From Bacilli bacterium (lineage in GTDB: Bacteria; Bacillota_I; Bacilli_A; RF39; UBA660), in the NCBI GenBank assembly GCA_017418945.1, contig JAFOMI010000026.1:1-53002 (forward strand): DNA of 53,002 nt. Direction: 5' to 3'. The position numbers and the translations under genes were made by a program. A model generated the notes under the pieces. That model was not told where the DNA came from. It worked only from the letters and a program-made list of their open reading frames with translations, and did not search any database. Positions 1 to 7,440 of the stretch are shown here, piece by piece. Numbering within the stretch: the stretch's first letter is position 1; each line of letters opens with the position of its first letter.

Positions 1-1
1 A

Positions 2-133
2 GTTTTAAATGTTACCAAATTAAATTTAAATAGTTTTATTGAATTCTTGTTTATTATAAAGCACTTTTTTATAATTAATATTATTTATGTTTTAATACTA
101 TCCTTTATATTTAAAAGAAGTAATATTAAGTAA
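2..133 (+). CDS. C-terminal end of a membrane protein (partial)
   Basis: A reading frame is open from the left edge to a TAA ending at 133 and gives 43 residues. They are strongly hydrophobic and end in a basic tail (FKRSNIK), as expected for the last membrane helix of a multi-pass protein. In Bacillus the genes upstream of spoIVFA are mreBCD and minCD, so an MreD- or RodA-like protein is possible, but too little is visible to name it. No terminator lies between this stop and spoIVFA. The sigma-E-type promoter of spoIVFA begins inside the last codons. Chance openness in such AT-rich DNA cannot be excluded. Confidence 0.4.
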   Translation, partial: VLNVTKLNLNSFIEFLFIIKHFFIINIIYVLILSFIFKRSNIK

Positions 134-149
134 TAAATACACATATATT
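121..149 (+). promoter_or_regulatory. sigma-E-type sporulation promoter for spoIVFAB
   Basis: TAATATT at 121-127 fits the sigma-E -35 consensus KMATATT exactly. After 14 bases, CATATATT at 142-149 matches the -10 consensus CATACAHT at seven of eight positions. It lies 14 bases before the spoIVFA start. spoIVFA and spoIVFB are sigma-E genes in Bacillus subtilis, so sequence and expectation agree. This is inferred from consensus only. Confidence 0.6.
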
Positions 150-163
150 TTAGTGGTGAAAAT

Positions 164-703
164 ATGAAGAATAATATTATTAAAAGTATTTATAAAATAT
201 TATTAGTAGGTTTAATAATGTTTTTTGGAAGTTTAATAATTAAAAAGAATAGTAGTGTTAATAATTATATATATGATAATATTTATAATCATAATATTTC
301 ATTTGCTAAAATAAAAAAATACTATGATAATTATATAGGTTTAAATATTCCTTTTGATAAATTAATTACTGAAAAAGAAGTATTTAATGAGAAAATAAAA
401 TATAAAGAATTAAATACTTATAATGATGGAATTAAATTAACTTTAGAAGATAACTACAGTATTCCTATATTAAATGATGGAATTGTTATTTTTATTGGCA
501 ATAAAGACACTTTAAATAAGACAGTAATAATTGAAAATGAAGATGGAGTAGATATGTATTATGGAAATCTCGATTCAGTAAATGTAAGATTATACGATTA
601 TGTTAAAAAGAATGATTTATTAGGTAGCGCTAAAAATAATAGTTTATATTTATTATTTGAAAAGGATAAAAAATTTCTTGATTATAAAGAATTTCTTAAA
701 TAA
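164..703 (+). CDS. spoIVFA: SpoIVFA-like sporulation protein (degenerate M23/LytM domain)
   Basis: SpoIVFA holds the membrane protease SpoIVFB in the outer forespore membrane and helps keep it inactive until the forespore signal arrives. The 179-residue protein has an N-terminal membrane segment (about residues 8-26), a linker, and a C-terminal LytM/M23-like beta domain (about 100-170). The histidine metal ligands of active M23 peptidases are missing: the usual H..G..H region reads IENEDGVDMYYGNLD. This loss of catalysis is typical of SpoIVFA. The ATG at 164 follows a GGTGA ribosome site. The next gene, an SpoIVFB-type protease, overlaps its 3' end, which strongly supports the call because the two proteins work as a pair. 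Sequence similarity alone would only say M23-like. Confidence 0.75.
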   Translation: MKNNIIKSIYKILLVGLIMFFGSLIIKKNSSVNNYIYDNIYNHNISFAKIKKYYDNYIGLNIPFDKLITEKEVFNEKIKYKELNTYNDGIKLTLEDNYSIPILNDGIVIFIGNKDTLNKTVIIENEDGVDMYYGNLDSVNVRLYDYVKKNDLLGSAKNNSLYLLFEKDKKFLDYKEFLK

Positions 704-1442
704 ATTAAACTTTAGTTATTATACAGTATTATTAATATTTGTATGTCTTATTACAGGATTAATAAAAGAAATAGCAGCGATTCTTATTCTTATTATTTTT
801 CATGAGTTTGGTCACTATATAATAAGCTATTTATATAAATGGAATATAGATAAAATAACTATTTATCCTTTTGGAGGAATACTATATTTTGATGAATTAA
901 TTGATAAGCCACTAAAGGAAGAGTTCTTTATTACTTTAGGAGGACCTGTTAATCAATTAATAATATTTTTTATATATTATTTATTTTATAAAAATAATAT
1001 TATAAATGATAATTTTTATTATTTAATAAAACACTATAATTTTTATATATTAATATTTAATTTACTTCCTATAATACCATTAGATGGATCTAAATTATTA
1101 AATATATTACTTAATAAACTTTTTAATTTTAAATTAGCATATTATTTACTAATATTAATATCATTTATTGAAACTGTAGCTTTATTTTATATTATTAAAA
1201 ATAATTATAGTTGTTATGTAATGATTGTTACTTTAATTTCTTCTATTTTTATAGAATACAAAAGAAGAAATTATATATTTAATAGATTTCTATTAGAAAA
1301 ATACCTATACAAAAATAATTTTAAAAAATATCATAAAATAAATAATATTAATAAAATGAAAAGAAATAGAAAACATATATTTGTATACAAAAATAATCAG
1401 TATACAGAAAAAGATTTTATCAAAAAAATAAAAGGAGTATAA
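657..1442 (+). CDS. spoIVFB: SpoIVFB-type intramembrane zinc protease (M50)
   Basis: In spore formers SpoIVFB cuts pro-sigma-K in the mother cell. The zinc motif HEFGH (residues 49-53) lies in a hydrophobic segment. The second metal-ligand motif, NLLPIIPLDGSKLL with Asp near 143, lies in a later one, as in site-2 proteases. There are about five or six membrane segments and a basic C-terminal tail, and no CBS domain is evident. At 261 residues it is slightly shorter than the Bacillus protein (about 288). The frame opens with TTG at 657, inside spoIVFA; a second TTG at 678 is the other option and neither has a strong ribosome site, so translation is probably coupled to spoIVFA. The pro-sigma-K substrate gene is not in the window. 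Confidence 0.85.
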   Translation: MKRIKNFLIIKNFLNKLNFSYYTVLLIFVCLITGLIKEIAAILILIIFHEFGHYIISYLYKWNIDKITIYPFGGILYFDELIDKPLKEEFFITLGGPVNQLIIFFIYYLFYKNNIINDNFYYLIKHYNFYILIFNLLPIIPLDGSKLLNILLNKLFNFKLAYYLLILISFIETVALFYIIKNNYSCYVMIVTLISSIFIEYKRRNYIFNRFLLEKYLYKNNFKKYHKINNINKMKRNRKHIFVYKNNQYTEKDFIKKIKGV

Positions 1443-1445
1443 CTC

Positions 1446-1625
1446 CTAATAAGGTCTATAATATGGATATGGTCCGTAATAAGGATATGGGGCATAATAG
1501 TAAGGTCTATTATTATTATAAAATAGGGGCGCAACTAAACCTCCTGTAATACCTCCTAAGATAAAAGGCCCAATAAATCCACCTGCAAATCTATTATCGT
1601 TTCTTCTTTGATACATATTATTCAT
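1446..1625 (-). CDS. small Gly/Pro/Tyr-rich protein, probably spore coat
   Basis: A 59-residue protein runs on the minus strand between spoIVFB and spoIIM. It starts MNNMYQRRNDNRFAGGFIGP, has a glycine-rich hydrophobic middle (FILGGITGGL), and ends in a tail of alternating Pro-Tyr blocks. The ATG at 1625-1623 follows an AAAGGAG ribosome site at ideal distance and the stop is TAG. The composition resembles the many tiny Gly/Tyr/Pro coat and crust proteins of spore formers. Upstream there is a sigma-K-like promoter, which would place expression in the late mother cell. Its stop lies four bases from the spoIVFB stop on the other strand. It belongs to no family I can name, and the coat role is inferred from composition, promoter and neighbours. 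Confidence 0.7.
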   Translation of the reverse strand: MNNMYQRRNDNRFAGGFIGPFILGGITGGLVAPLFYNNNRPYYYAPYPYYGPYPYYRPY

Positions 1626-1643
1626 AAATATCTCCTTTCATAT

Positions 1644-1670
1644 TATTTTATGAAATTATTTTATTTTGGT
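1644..1670 (-). promoter_or_regulatory. sigma-K-like promoter of the small coat-like gene
   Basis: Read on the minus strand, AC (1670-1669) is followed after 16 bases by CATAAAATA (1652-1644). This fits the sigma-K pattern AC-N16/17-CATANNNTA. The start codon of the Gly/Pro/Tyr protein lies 18 bases downstream. The consensus is short, so chance matches are possible in AT-rich DNA. Confidence 0.45.
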
Positions 1671-1717
1671 TCTAAAGTTTATATATAATCATAGATTTTA
1701 TTGTAAGGAGAATATTT

Positions 1718-2338
1718 ATGATAGAAAATATAAAAAAAGAATTATATAGTAAAAAAATAGTAATAATAATCGTATTAACAATATTTTTAATTGGTTTACT
1801 TTTTGGAAGTATATATATTACTGTAGTAGATAAAGCTAGTAAAAAAGAAATAGCAACATCAGTTACAAATTATATTAATAGTTATAATAATATTAAATTT
1901 AGCACTAGATTAAACATATTTAAACAAACACTTGGAAAAAATAGTTTTTTCTTTATATCTATGTGGGCATTAGGATTATCAATTATAGGTATTCCTTTAA
2001 TTCTTATCATGATATTTTTTAAATCTTTTACAATAGGTTTTTCAATAGGATCTATTTTTGGAACTTATAAATTTAAAGGAATATTGTATTTACTTATATA
2101 TTTAATTGAAGGTCCTCTAATAACAAGTATTTTAAGTATTATTTTAGGAATATATTCAATTAATGTATCAATTAAATTAGTGTATAATGTTTTTTTAAAA
2201 AAGAATCTTAATTTTCAAACATTCATGGGAAAATATTTGTTTATGATTATGATTACTTTCTTAATATTAGTTTTCTTGTCACTTTTTGACTCATTTATAT
2301 CACCAATTCTTTATAAATTAATCAAGAATATGCTATAA
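1718..2338 (+). CDS. spoIIM: stage II sporulation protein M
   Basis: SpoIIM is the membrane subunit of the SpoIID-SpoIIM-SpoIIP complex that thins septal peptidoglycan and drives engulfment of the forespore. The 206-residue protein has five predicted membrane helices: 13-34, 73-98, 104-120, 124-148 and 172-192. The central block WALGLSIIGIPLILIMIFFK, followed by FTIGFSIG, is characteristic of the family. The length is close to the Bacillus protein (about 214). ATG at 1718 follows AAGGAG at good distance. Its TAA (2336-2338) forms part of a hairpin over the murE ribosome site. The upstream gap holds a CATAGATT box like a sigma-E -10 and an overlapping TATAAT, so it is unclear which sigma factor drives it. 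Confidence 0.88.
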   Translation: MIENIKKELYSKKIVIIIVLTIFLIGLLFGSIYITVVDKASKKEIATSVTNYINSYNNIKFSTRLNIFKQTLGKNSFFFISMWALGLSIIGIPLILIMIFFKSFTIGFSIGSIFGTYKFKGILYLLIYLIEGPLITSILSIILGIYSINVSIKLVYNVFLKKNLNFQTFMGKYLFMIMITFLILVFLSLFDSFISPILYKLIKNML

Positions 2339-2355
2339 TACCTTTGAGGTATTAT
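2335..2355 (+). promoter_or_regulatory. hairpin covering the murE ribosome-binding site
   Basis: ATAATACCT (2335-2343) pairs perfectly with AGGTATTAT (2347-2355) around a TTG loop. The 3' arm contains the only Shine-Dalgarno-like bases (AGG) before the murE ATG at 2357. The 5' arm contains the spoIIM stop codon. A ribosome terminating on spoIIM would open the stem, so the layout suggests translational coupling. The structure is seen; its function is inferred. Confidence 0.5.
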
Positions 2356-2356
2356 T

Positions 2357-3811
2357 ATGAAGTTAAAGAAAGTATTTAAAGGAATTAATATAGGAATTAA
2401 AAACAATATTGAAATAAATAAAATAGAAATTGATTCAAGAAAAGTAGAAAAGGGAGATATGTTCGTTGCAATTAAAGGTTTTGAAAATGATGGACATAAC
2501 TATATAGATGAAGCAATTAATAAGGGTGCATCTGTAATTTTAATTAATGAAGATAGATTAGATGAATTTGTAGATAAAAAGGTTATTGTATTAGCAACAG
2601 AAAATACAAGAGAAATACTTAGTTTATTAGCAAATAATTATTATAATAATCCAAGTAAACATTTTAAATTAATAGGTGTTACTGGAACTAAAGGTAAAAC
2701 ATTAACTACATATATTATTAAAAATATATTAAATAAAGCAAATAAAAAAGTTGGTTTAATTGGAACAATAGCAACTTCTATTGATGATAAAAAAATTAAA
2801 GATAATGATAGAACTACACCAGAACCTATAGAATTACAAAAAACTTTTGATTATATGAAAAAAGAAAAATGTAAATATGTAGTTATGGAAGTATCCTCAC
2901 AAAGCTTAAAACTTGGTAGAGTAAATGATTCTAATTTTGATTATGGTATATTTTTAAATCTAAGTGAGGAACATGTTAGTAAAAACGAACATAAAGATAT
3001 GGACGAATACTTTTATTGTAAATCATTATTATTTGATATGGTAAAAAAAGGTTTTGTTAATATAGATGATTATTATGGTAAAAAACTTATAGATTTGAAA
3101 CAAACAAAATATAAAACATTTAGTATTGATGATAAATCTAATAAGCAAGCTTATAATATAGAAATTAACGAAAAATATACAAAATTTGAAACAAAAGTAT
3201 ATGGTAAAAATGAAGAGTTTATAACTCCTTTAATAGGTAAATTTATAGTTTATGATATGCTTGCGGCAATTAGTCTTTGTGAAGAATTAAAAATTGATGT
3301 TAAGTATATTAAAGAAGGAATTAAAGATATATTTGTACCAGGAAGAGAAGAAAAAGTAATTAATGATTATGGTTATAACATAATTATTGATTATGCACAT
3401 AATTCTAGTAGTTTAGAAAACATACTTAAAACATATAAAGATATTAAAAATGGAAAATTAATTACTGTATTCGGATGTGCAGGAAGAAGAGGAAAAGTAA
3501 AAAGAAAAGAAATGGGAAGAATCTCAGGAACTTATTCAGATTATACAATCATAACTGAAGATAATCCTATAGATGAAGATCCAAAGATAATATGTAAAGA
3601 AATAGAAGAAGGAATTAAAGAAAAAACTAATAATTATGAAATAATCATAGATAGAGAAAAAGCTATATATAAAGCTATTAAATTAGCTACAAAAGAAGAT
3701 ATAATTATATTAGCGGGTAAAGGACATGAAACTTATCAATTAATTGGTAAAGATAAAATTCCTTTTATAGAAAAAAATATAGTTTTAGATGCATTAAAAG
3801 AGTTAAAATAA
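2357..3811 (+). CDS. murE: UDP-N-acetylmuramyl-tripeptide synthetase (MurE)
   Basis: MurE adds the third, diamino acid residue to UDP-MurNAc-L-Ala-D-Glu in the cytoplasm using ATP. The three Mur-ligase domains are present: the UDP-substrate domain (about 1-100), the ATPase domain with P-loop GTKGKT (110-115), TTPEP (153-157), VMEVSSQSL (176-184) and the expected carbamylated Lys at 222, and a C-terminal domain from about 330. The specificity loop reads DNPI (402-405). The meso-DAP enzymes have DNPR there, so this enzyme probably uses another residue, such as L-lysine. At 484 residues the length is normal. It follows spoIIM by 18 bases in an unusual sporulation/cell-wall pairing. Whether it is the only MurE of the cell cannot be told here. 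Confidence 0.9.
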   Translation: MKLKKVFKGINIGIKNNIEINKIEIDSRKVEKGDMFVAIKGFENDGHNYIDEAINKGASVILINEDRLDEFVDKKVIVLATENTREILSLLANNYYNNPSKHFKLIGVTGTKGKTLTTYIIKNILNKANKKVGLIGTIATSIDDKKIKDNDRTTPEPIELQKTFDYMKKEKCKYVVMEVSSQSLKLGRVNDSNFDYGIFLNLSEEHVSKNEHKDMDEYFYCKSLLFDMVKKGFVNIDDYYGKKLIDLKQTKYKTFSIDDKSNKQAYNIEINEKYTKFETKVYGKNEEFITPLIGKFIVYDMLAAISLCEELKIDVKYIKEGIKDIFVPGREEKVINDYGYNIIIDYAHNSSSLENILKTYKDIKNGKLITVFGCAGRRGKVKRKEMGRISGTYSDYTIITEDNPIDEDPKIICKEIEEGIKEKTNNYEIIIDREKAIYKAIKLATKEDIIILAGKGHETYQLIGKDKIPFIEKNIVLDALKELK

Positions 3812-3831
3812 TTCTTATTATGGGGGGAAGT

Positions 3832-4353
3832 ATGAAAGTAATAAAAAAAGATGTTTTTGATATTAAAATTAGTGATAATGAAGGATTAGGATTTGATAAT
3901 ACATATTTATTACAAAATTTTAGTTACTTAGTTGGTTGTTATAACAGATCTTTTGGGGAAAAACCTAATGTTGAATGGAGATTATCTAAACAAGATGTTA
4001 ATACAACTTCAGGCAATTTTGTATATAATATAAAAGGATACATAGAAATAAATACAGGATATTATGAATTAATTTCTGTACAAGATAAAAATGGTGTTTT
4101 TAGAAAAATAATTCTTCATAATAATAAAGTTATAGATGATTATAAATCAATTATTGATAAAAATACTCATAGAGAAATAATCATTTCAAGAGAAAACATA
4201 GCAAACATTCCATTAAAACCCTCTGATAAAAAATATGATATTGAAGAATATATAAAACTTCATAATGATAAAGATAATGAAAAAGTAGAAAAATTCTTAG
4301 AAAAGAATAAAGAATTACAGATAAAATATATTAAAAGTCTTAAATTAAAATAA
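3832..4353 (+). CDS. hypothetical protein, about 173 residues
   Basis: I do not recognise a family. The protein is soluble, with no signal or membrane segment. The N-terminal two thirds look like mixed beta strands (FVYNIKGYIEINTGYYELIS), and the last 40 residues are a charged helix (DNEKVEKFLEKNKELQIKYIK). An ATG at 3820 is in frame, but the G-rich ribosome site GGGGGAAG at 3823-3830 lies after it and just before the ATG at 3832, so 3832 is the likely start. It sits 20 bases after murE and is probably cotranscribed with it. A consensus promoter for mnmA follows, so it closes this unit. Nothing ties it firmly to cell-wall synthesis beyond position. Confidence 0.7.
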   Translation: MKVIKKDVFDIKISDNEGLGFDNTYLLQNFSYLVGCYNRSFGEKPNVEWRLSKQDVNTTSGNFVYNIKGYIEINTGYYELISVQDKNGVFRKIILHNNKVIDDYKSIIDKNTHREIIISRENIANIPLKPSDKKYDIEEYIKLHNDKDNEKVEKFLEKNKELQIKYIKSLKLK

Positions 4354-4356
4354 TTA

Positions 4357-4385
4357 TTTACATAAAAAGTAAATTATTATATAAT
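4357..4385 (+). promoter_or_regulatory. sigma-A promoter of mnmA
   Basis: TTTACA (4357-4362), 17 bases, then TATAAT (4380-4385), ending 25 bases before the mnmA ATG. Spacing and both boxes are near consensus. Confidence 0.65.
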
Positions 4386-4410
4386 ACTCAAGGAAAAAAA
4401 GGTGATATAT

Positions 4411-5514
4411 ATGAAAAAAGTAATCGTTGGAATAAGTGGTGGAGTAGATTCTATAGTATCTGCATATTTACTTAAAGAACAAGGATATGAAGTAGAAGGA
4501 CTATTTATGAGAAACTGGGATTCTAATGTAAATAATGATATTAATGGAAATCCAACATTAAATAATAATATATGTACACAAGAACAAGATTATAATGATG
4601 CTTTAAATGTATGCGAAAAATTAGGAATTAAATTACATAGAGTAGATTTTATAAAAGAATATTGGGATTATGTTTTTAAATATTTTTTGGACGAATTAAA
4701 AAAAGGAAGAACACCAAACCCAGATATAATGTGTAATAAATATATTAAATTTGATATGTTTAAAAAAGAAGCAGATAAACTTGGTGCTGATTATGTAGCA
4801 ACAGGTCATTATGCAAAAATGAAAGATGGTAAATTATTAAAAGCTAAAGATAAGAATAAAGACCAAACTTATTTTTTATCACAAGTAACAAAAGAACAAC
4901 TATCAAATGTAATATTTCCTCTTGGTGATATAGAAAAACCAAAAGTAAGAGAAATAGCAAAAGATCTTGGTTTAATAGTTGCGGATAAAAAAGATTCTAC
5001 AGGTATTTGTTTTATTGGAGAAAGAAATTTTAAAGAATTCTTAACAAATTATTTACCTAATACTCCTGGTAAAATAGTAGATATTGATACTAACAAAGTA
5101 ATAGGTGATCATGTTGGATTAATGTATTATACAATTGGTCAAAGAAGAGGCCTAGATATTGGTGGTAATAAAGATAGATTATATGTTGTTGGTAAAGATT
5201 TAGATAAAAATATATTATATGTGTCACTAGGAGATGATACTAAGTATTTACAAACAGATGAAGCTTTAATTGAAGAAGTCAATTTTATATCTGATAAAAG
5301 ACCAGTTAATGCAACAGCAAAATTTAGATATAGACAAGAAGAAATACCTGTAACAATTACATATTTAGATGATGGAAATATAATAGTCAATTATGATAAT
5401 GTAAAATCAGTTACTCCAGGACAAGCTTGTGTACTTTATTTAGATGAAGAATGTCTAGGTGGAGGTATTATTAAAGAAGTTAGAAAAAATGGTAAAAAAT
5501 TATGGTATTTATAA
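4411..5514 (+). CDS. mnmA: tRNA-specific 2-thiouridylase MnmA
   Basis: MnmA transfers sulfur to U34 of the tRNAs for Lys, Glu and Gln, using ATP to adenylate the base. The PP-loop ATP site GISGGVDS is near the N terminus. NPDIMCN and DSTGICFIGE carry the two active cysteines, and TGHYA and GQRRGLDIGG are family signatures. There are 367 residues, the usual length, from the ATG at 4411. The GTG at 4402 is in frame but belongs to the AGGTGAT ribosome site, so it is not the likely start. The gene has its own sigma-A promoter and its own terminator. No cysteine desulfurase gene is adjacent. Confidence 0.95.
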   Translation: MKKVIVGISGGVDSIVSAYLLKEQGYEVEGLFMRNWDSNVNNDINGNPTLNNNICTQEQDYNDALNVCEKLGIKLHRVDFIKEYWDYVFKYFLDELKKGRTPNPDIMCNKYIKFDMFKKEADKLGADYVATGHYAKMKDGKLLKAKDKNKDQTYFLSQVTKEQLSNVIFPLGDIEKPKVREIAKDLGLIVADKKDSTGICFIGERNFKEFLTNYLPNTPGKIVDIDTNKVIGDHVGLMYYTIGQRRGLDIGGNKDRLYVVGKDLDKNILYVSLGDDTKYLQTDEALIEEVNFISDKRPVNATAKFRYRQEEIPVTITYLDDGNIIVNYDNVKSVTPGQACVLYLDEECLGGGIIKEVRKNGKKLWYL

Positions 5515-5517
5515 AAG

Positions 5518-5540
5518 AATGTATAATAATACATTTTTTT
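5518..5540 (+). terminator. terminator after mnmA
   Basis: AATGTAT pairs with ATACATT around a four-base loop and is followed by a run of T. It begins three bases after the mnmA stop. Confidence 0.75.
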
Positions 5541-5562
5541 ATTGAGAAAAAGGAGCAATTAT

Positions 5563-6501
5563 ATGAAAAATGTAACAGTATTTGGTGGTGGGACAGGTAT
5601 GTCTACATTGCTTAGAGGATTAAAAGAATTTCCTATAGATTTAAGGGCAGTAGTGTCTGTATGTGATGATGGAAGAAGTACTGGTAAACTAAGAAAAGAA
5701 TTTAATATTCCTGCTATGGGAGATATAAGAAAAGTAATGATTAGTTTAGCTAAAACAGAACCATTAATGGAAAAACTATTAGAATATAGATTTAAGACAT
5801 GTTCTGATTTAAATGAACATACTGTAGGTAATCTATTATTAACCGCAGGATCTCAAATTACAGGTAATTTAAAAGATGGTATTTCAGCTATTTCAAAAGT
5901 ATTAAATTTAAAAGGCAAGGTTATTCCTTTTTCAGAGGATAATATTACGTTAGTTGGAGAAATGGAAGATGGATCAATTATAAAAGGGGAGAGTGAGATA
6001 ACTTCTTCTCCATTATCAATAAAAAAAGTATTTTATAAAGAAGAACCTTCTCCTAATAAAGAAGTATTAGAATCAATAAGAGAATCTGATTTAATAATAT
6101 TTAGTATGGGAAGTCTATTTACTAGTATTATTCCTAATTTATTAAGTAAAGAAGTAATTGATGAAATAGATAATTCTAAAGCTAAAATCATGTATGTATG
6201 TAATATTATGAGTCAGCCAGGAGAAACCGATGAATTTAAGGTATCAAATCATATAGAAACTATTAATAATTATTTAGGTAAGAGAAAAATTGATGTTGTA
6301 ATAGCAAATAATGGCGATATAGATATAGAAATTGCTAAAAAATATGCAACAATTGAACAAAAGGACCCTATAATTCTTGATAAAGATAATATAAAATGTG
6401 ATATTATTGAAGGTAATTATGTATCAATTGAAGACAATGTAATTAGACATAATGTAATTAAATTATCTGTAGATATTTTTTCTTATTTACTAGACTTATA
6501 A
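5563..6501 (+). CDS. yvcK: YvcK/GlmR family protein (UDP-sugar-binding, CofD-like)
   Basis: This family binds UDP-GlcNAc in Bacillus and links carbon flow to cell-wall precursor synthesis; it is needed on gluconeogenic carbon sources. The 312-residue protein opens with the phosphate-binding loop GGGTGMSTLLRGL. VVSVCDDGRSTGKLR, GDIRKVMISL and MYVCNIMSQPGETD are family signatures. ATG at 5563 follows AAAAAGGAG; a TTG at 5542 is in frame but lies before that ribosome site. In Bacillus yvcK sits between yvcJ (rapZ) and yvcL (whiA). Neither is seen here; a small HTH gene follows instead. It probably has its own transcription unit, with a clear terminator directly after the stop. Confidence 0.9.
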   Translation: MKNVTVFGGGTGMSTLLRGLKEFPIDLRAVVSVCDDGRSTGKLRKEFNIPAMGDIRKVMISLAKTEPLMEKLLEYRFKTCSDLNEHTVGNLLLTAGSQITGNLKDGISAISKVLNLKGKVIPFSEDNITLVGEMEDGSIIKGESEITSSPLSIKKVFYKEEPSPNKEVLESIRESDLIIFSMGSLFTSIIPNLLSKEVIDEIDNSKAKIMYVCNIMSQPGETDEFKVSNHIETINNYLGKRKIDVVIANNGDIDIEIAKKYATIEQKDPIILDKDNIKCDIIEGNYVSIEDNVIRHNVIKLSVDIFSYLLDL

Positions 6502-6526
6502 ACTATATTTTTATATAGTTTTTTTG
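6501..6526 (+). terminator. terminator after yvcK
   Basis: AACTATAT (6501-6508) pairs with ATATAGTT (6513-6520) around TTTT and is followed by a T run. It starts on the last base of the stop codon. Confidence 0.75.
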
Positions 6527-6537
6527 TTTACTTTTAC

Positions 6538-6566
6538 TTGACATTTTATTTAACGTATTATAAAAT
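6538..6566 (+). promoter_or_regulatory. sigma-A promoter of the HTH regulator gene
   Basis: TTGACA (6538-6543), 17 bases, TAAAAT (6561-6566). The -35 is perfect. The start codon lies about 29 bases downstream. Confidence 0.65.
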
Positions 6567-6594
6567 TAAAGCATACTAGGGAGGTATATTGGAA

Positions 6595-7356
6595 ATGGAT
6601 AAATTAAATAATATTTTAAGTGAAGCAGGGGTATCTAAAGTTAAATTAGCTAAGTATTTAGGTGTAAGTAGACAAATGGTATATAATTATTTAGAAATGG
6701 ATTCTATTAATGAATGGCCATTAGAAAAGAAAATAAAATTATTTTCATTATTAAATATTAAATCTTCAAATGAAATTGATGATATAAATGTAGATAATGA
6801 CTTAATTAAACACGTAAATAGCCTAATTAACGATGATTCCACTACTCTAGTAGAGAAGGGTAACTTATACTTTGATGGTATTAAAAATAGTGACCAAAAA
6901 GTATTAAATGATATTATATACTTATTAAAAGATAGATTAGTTAATAATGATGAAGAATCAAGTAATATATGCAAATATTTATATTATTTTATAGAAACTC
7001 TAGAAACAAATCCTGAAACTAAATTTATATTAGCATATATAGCTAAATCAACTGGTTTTGTTAAAGCTGATGAATATGCGTTTGATTCTGATCAACAATT
7101 TGCATTTGAGAGCATATTATACTCTGCAATGTTAATGTATCTTAATGGTAGTGCATCTAGAGAAAGATTAATTGAAGTACATAAAAAATTTGAAAAATCA
7201 ATTGAAATTAAACAAGAAGAAAAATTATCTAGAACTCAAGAATTATATACTGTACAATCACAAGCTTTAAAAGAATTAGGATATAATGAATTAACAAGAG
7301 AAAATTCTAATGAAGTATTAGAAAAAATGGCTGAAATTCAATCTAGAAAAATATAA
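6595..7356 (+). CDS. XRE-type helix-turn-helix protein with helical C-terminal domain
   Basis: The first 50 residues form a helix-turn-helix of the Cro/CI (XRE) kind: SKVKLAKYLGVSRQMVYNYL contains the recognition helix. The remaining 200 residues are helical and charged, without a family I recognise, and could be a sensing or dimerisation domain. The TTG at 6589 is in frame, but the ATG at 6595 is better placed after the strong ribosome site GGGAGG (6579-6584). The gene is monocistronic, with its own perfect -35 promoter and a terminator after it. No inverted-repeat operator is obvious at the promoter. The target genes are unknown; the convergent accessory block downstream is a possible but unsupported candidate. 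Confidence 0.75.
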   Translation: MDKLNNILSEAGVSKVKLAKYLGVSRQMVYNYLEMDSINEWPLEKKIKLFSLLNIKSSNEIDDINVDNDLIKHVNSLINDDSTTLVEKGNLYFDGIKNSDQKVLNDIIYLLKDRLVNNDEESSNICKYLYYFIETLETNPETKFILAYIAKSTGFVKADEYAFDSDQQFAFESILYSAMLMYLNGSASRERLIEVHKKFEKSIEIKQEEKLSRTQELYTVQSQALKELGYNELTRENSNEVLEKMAEIQSRKI

Positions 7357-7409
7357 ATACAATTTCATATAATAATTATTATGTCAACTAATAAATTATT
7401 AAATAAAAT

Positions 7410-7440
7410 AAGAAGAGTTTAATCTCTTCTTTTATTTTTC
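7410..7440. terminator. bidirectional terminator between converging genes
   Basis: AAGAAGAG (7410-7417) pairs with CTCTTCTT (7424-7431). T-rich runs lie on both sides, serving the HTH gene (plus) and the minus-strand gene ending at 7419. Confidence 0.7.
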
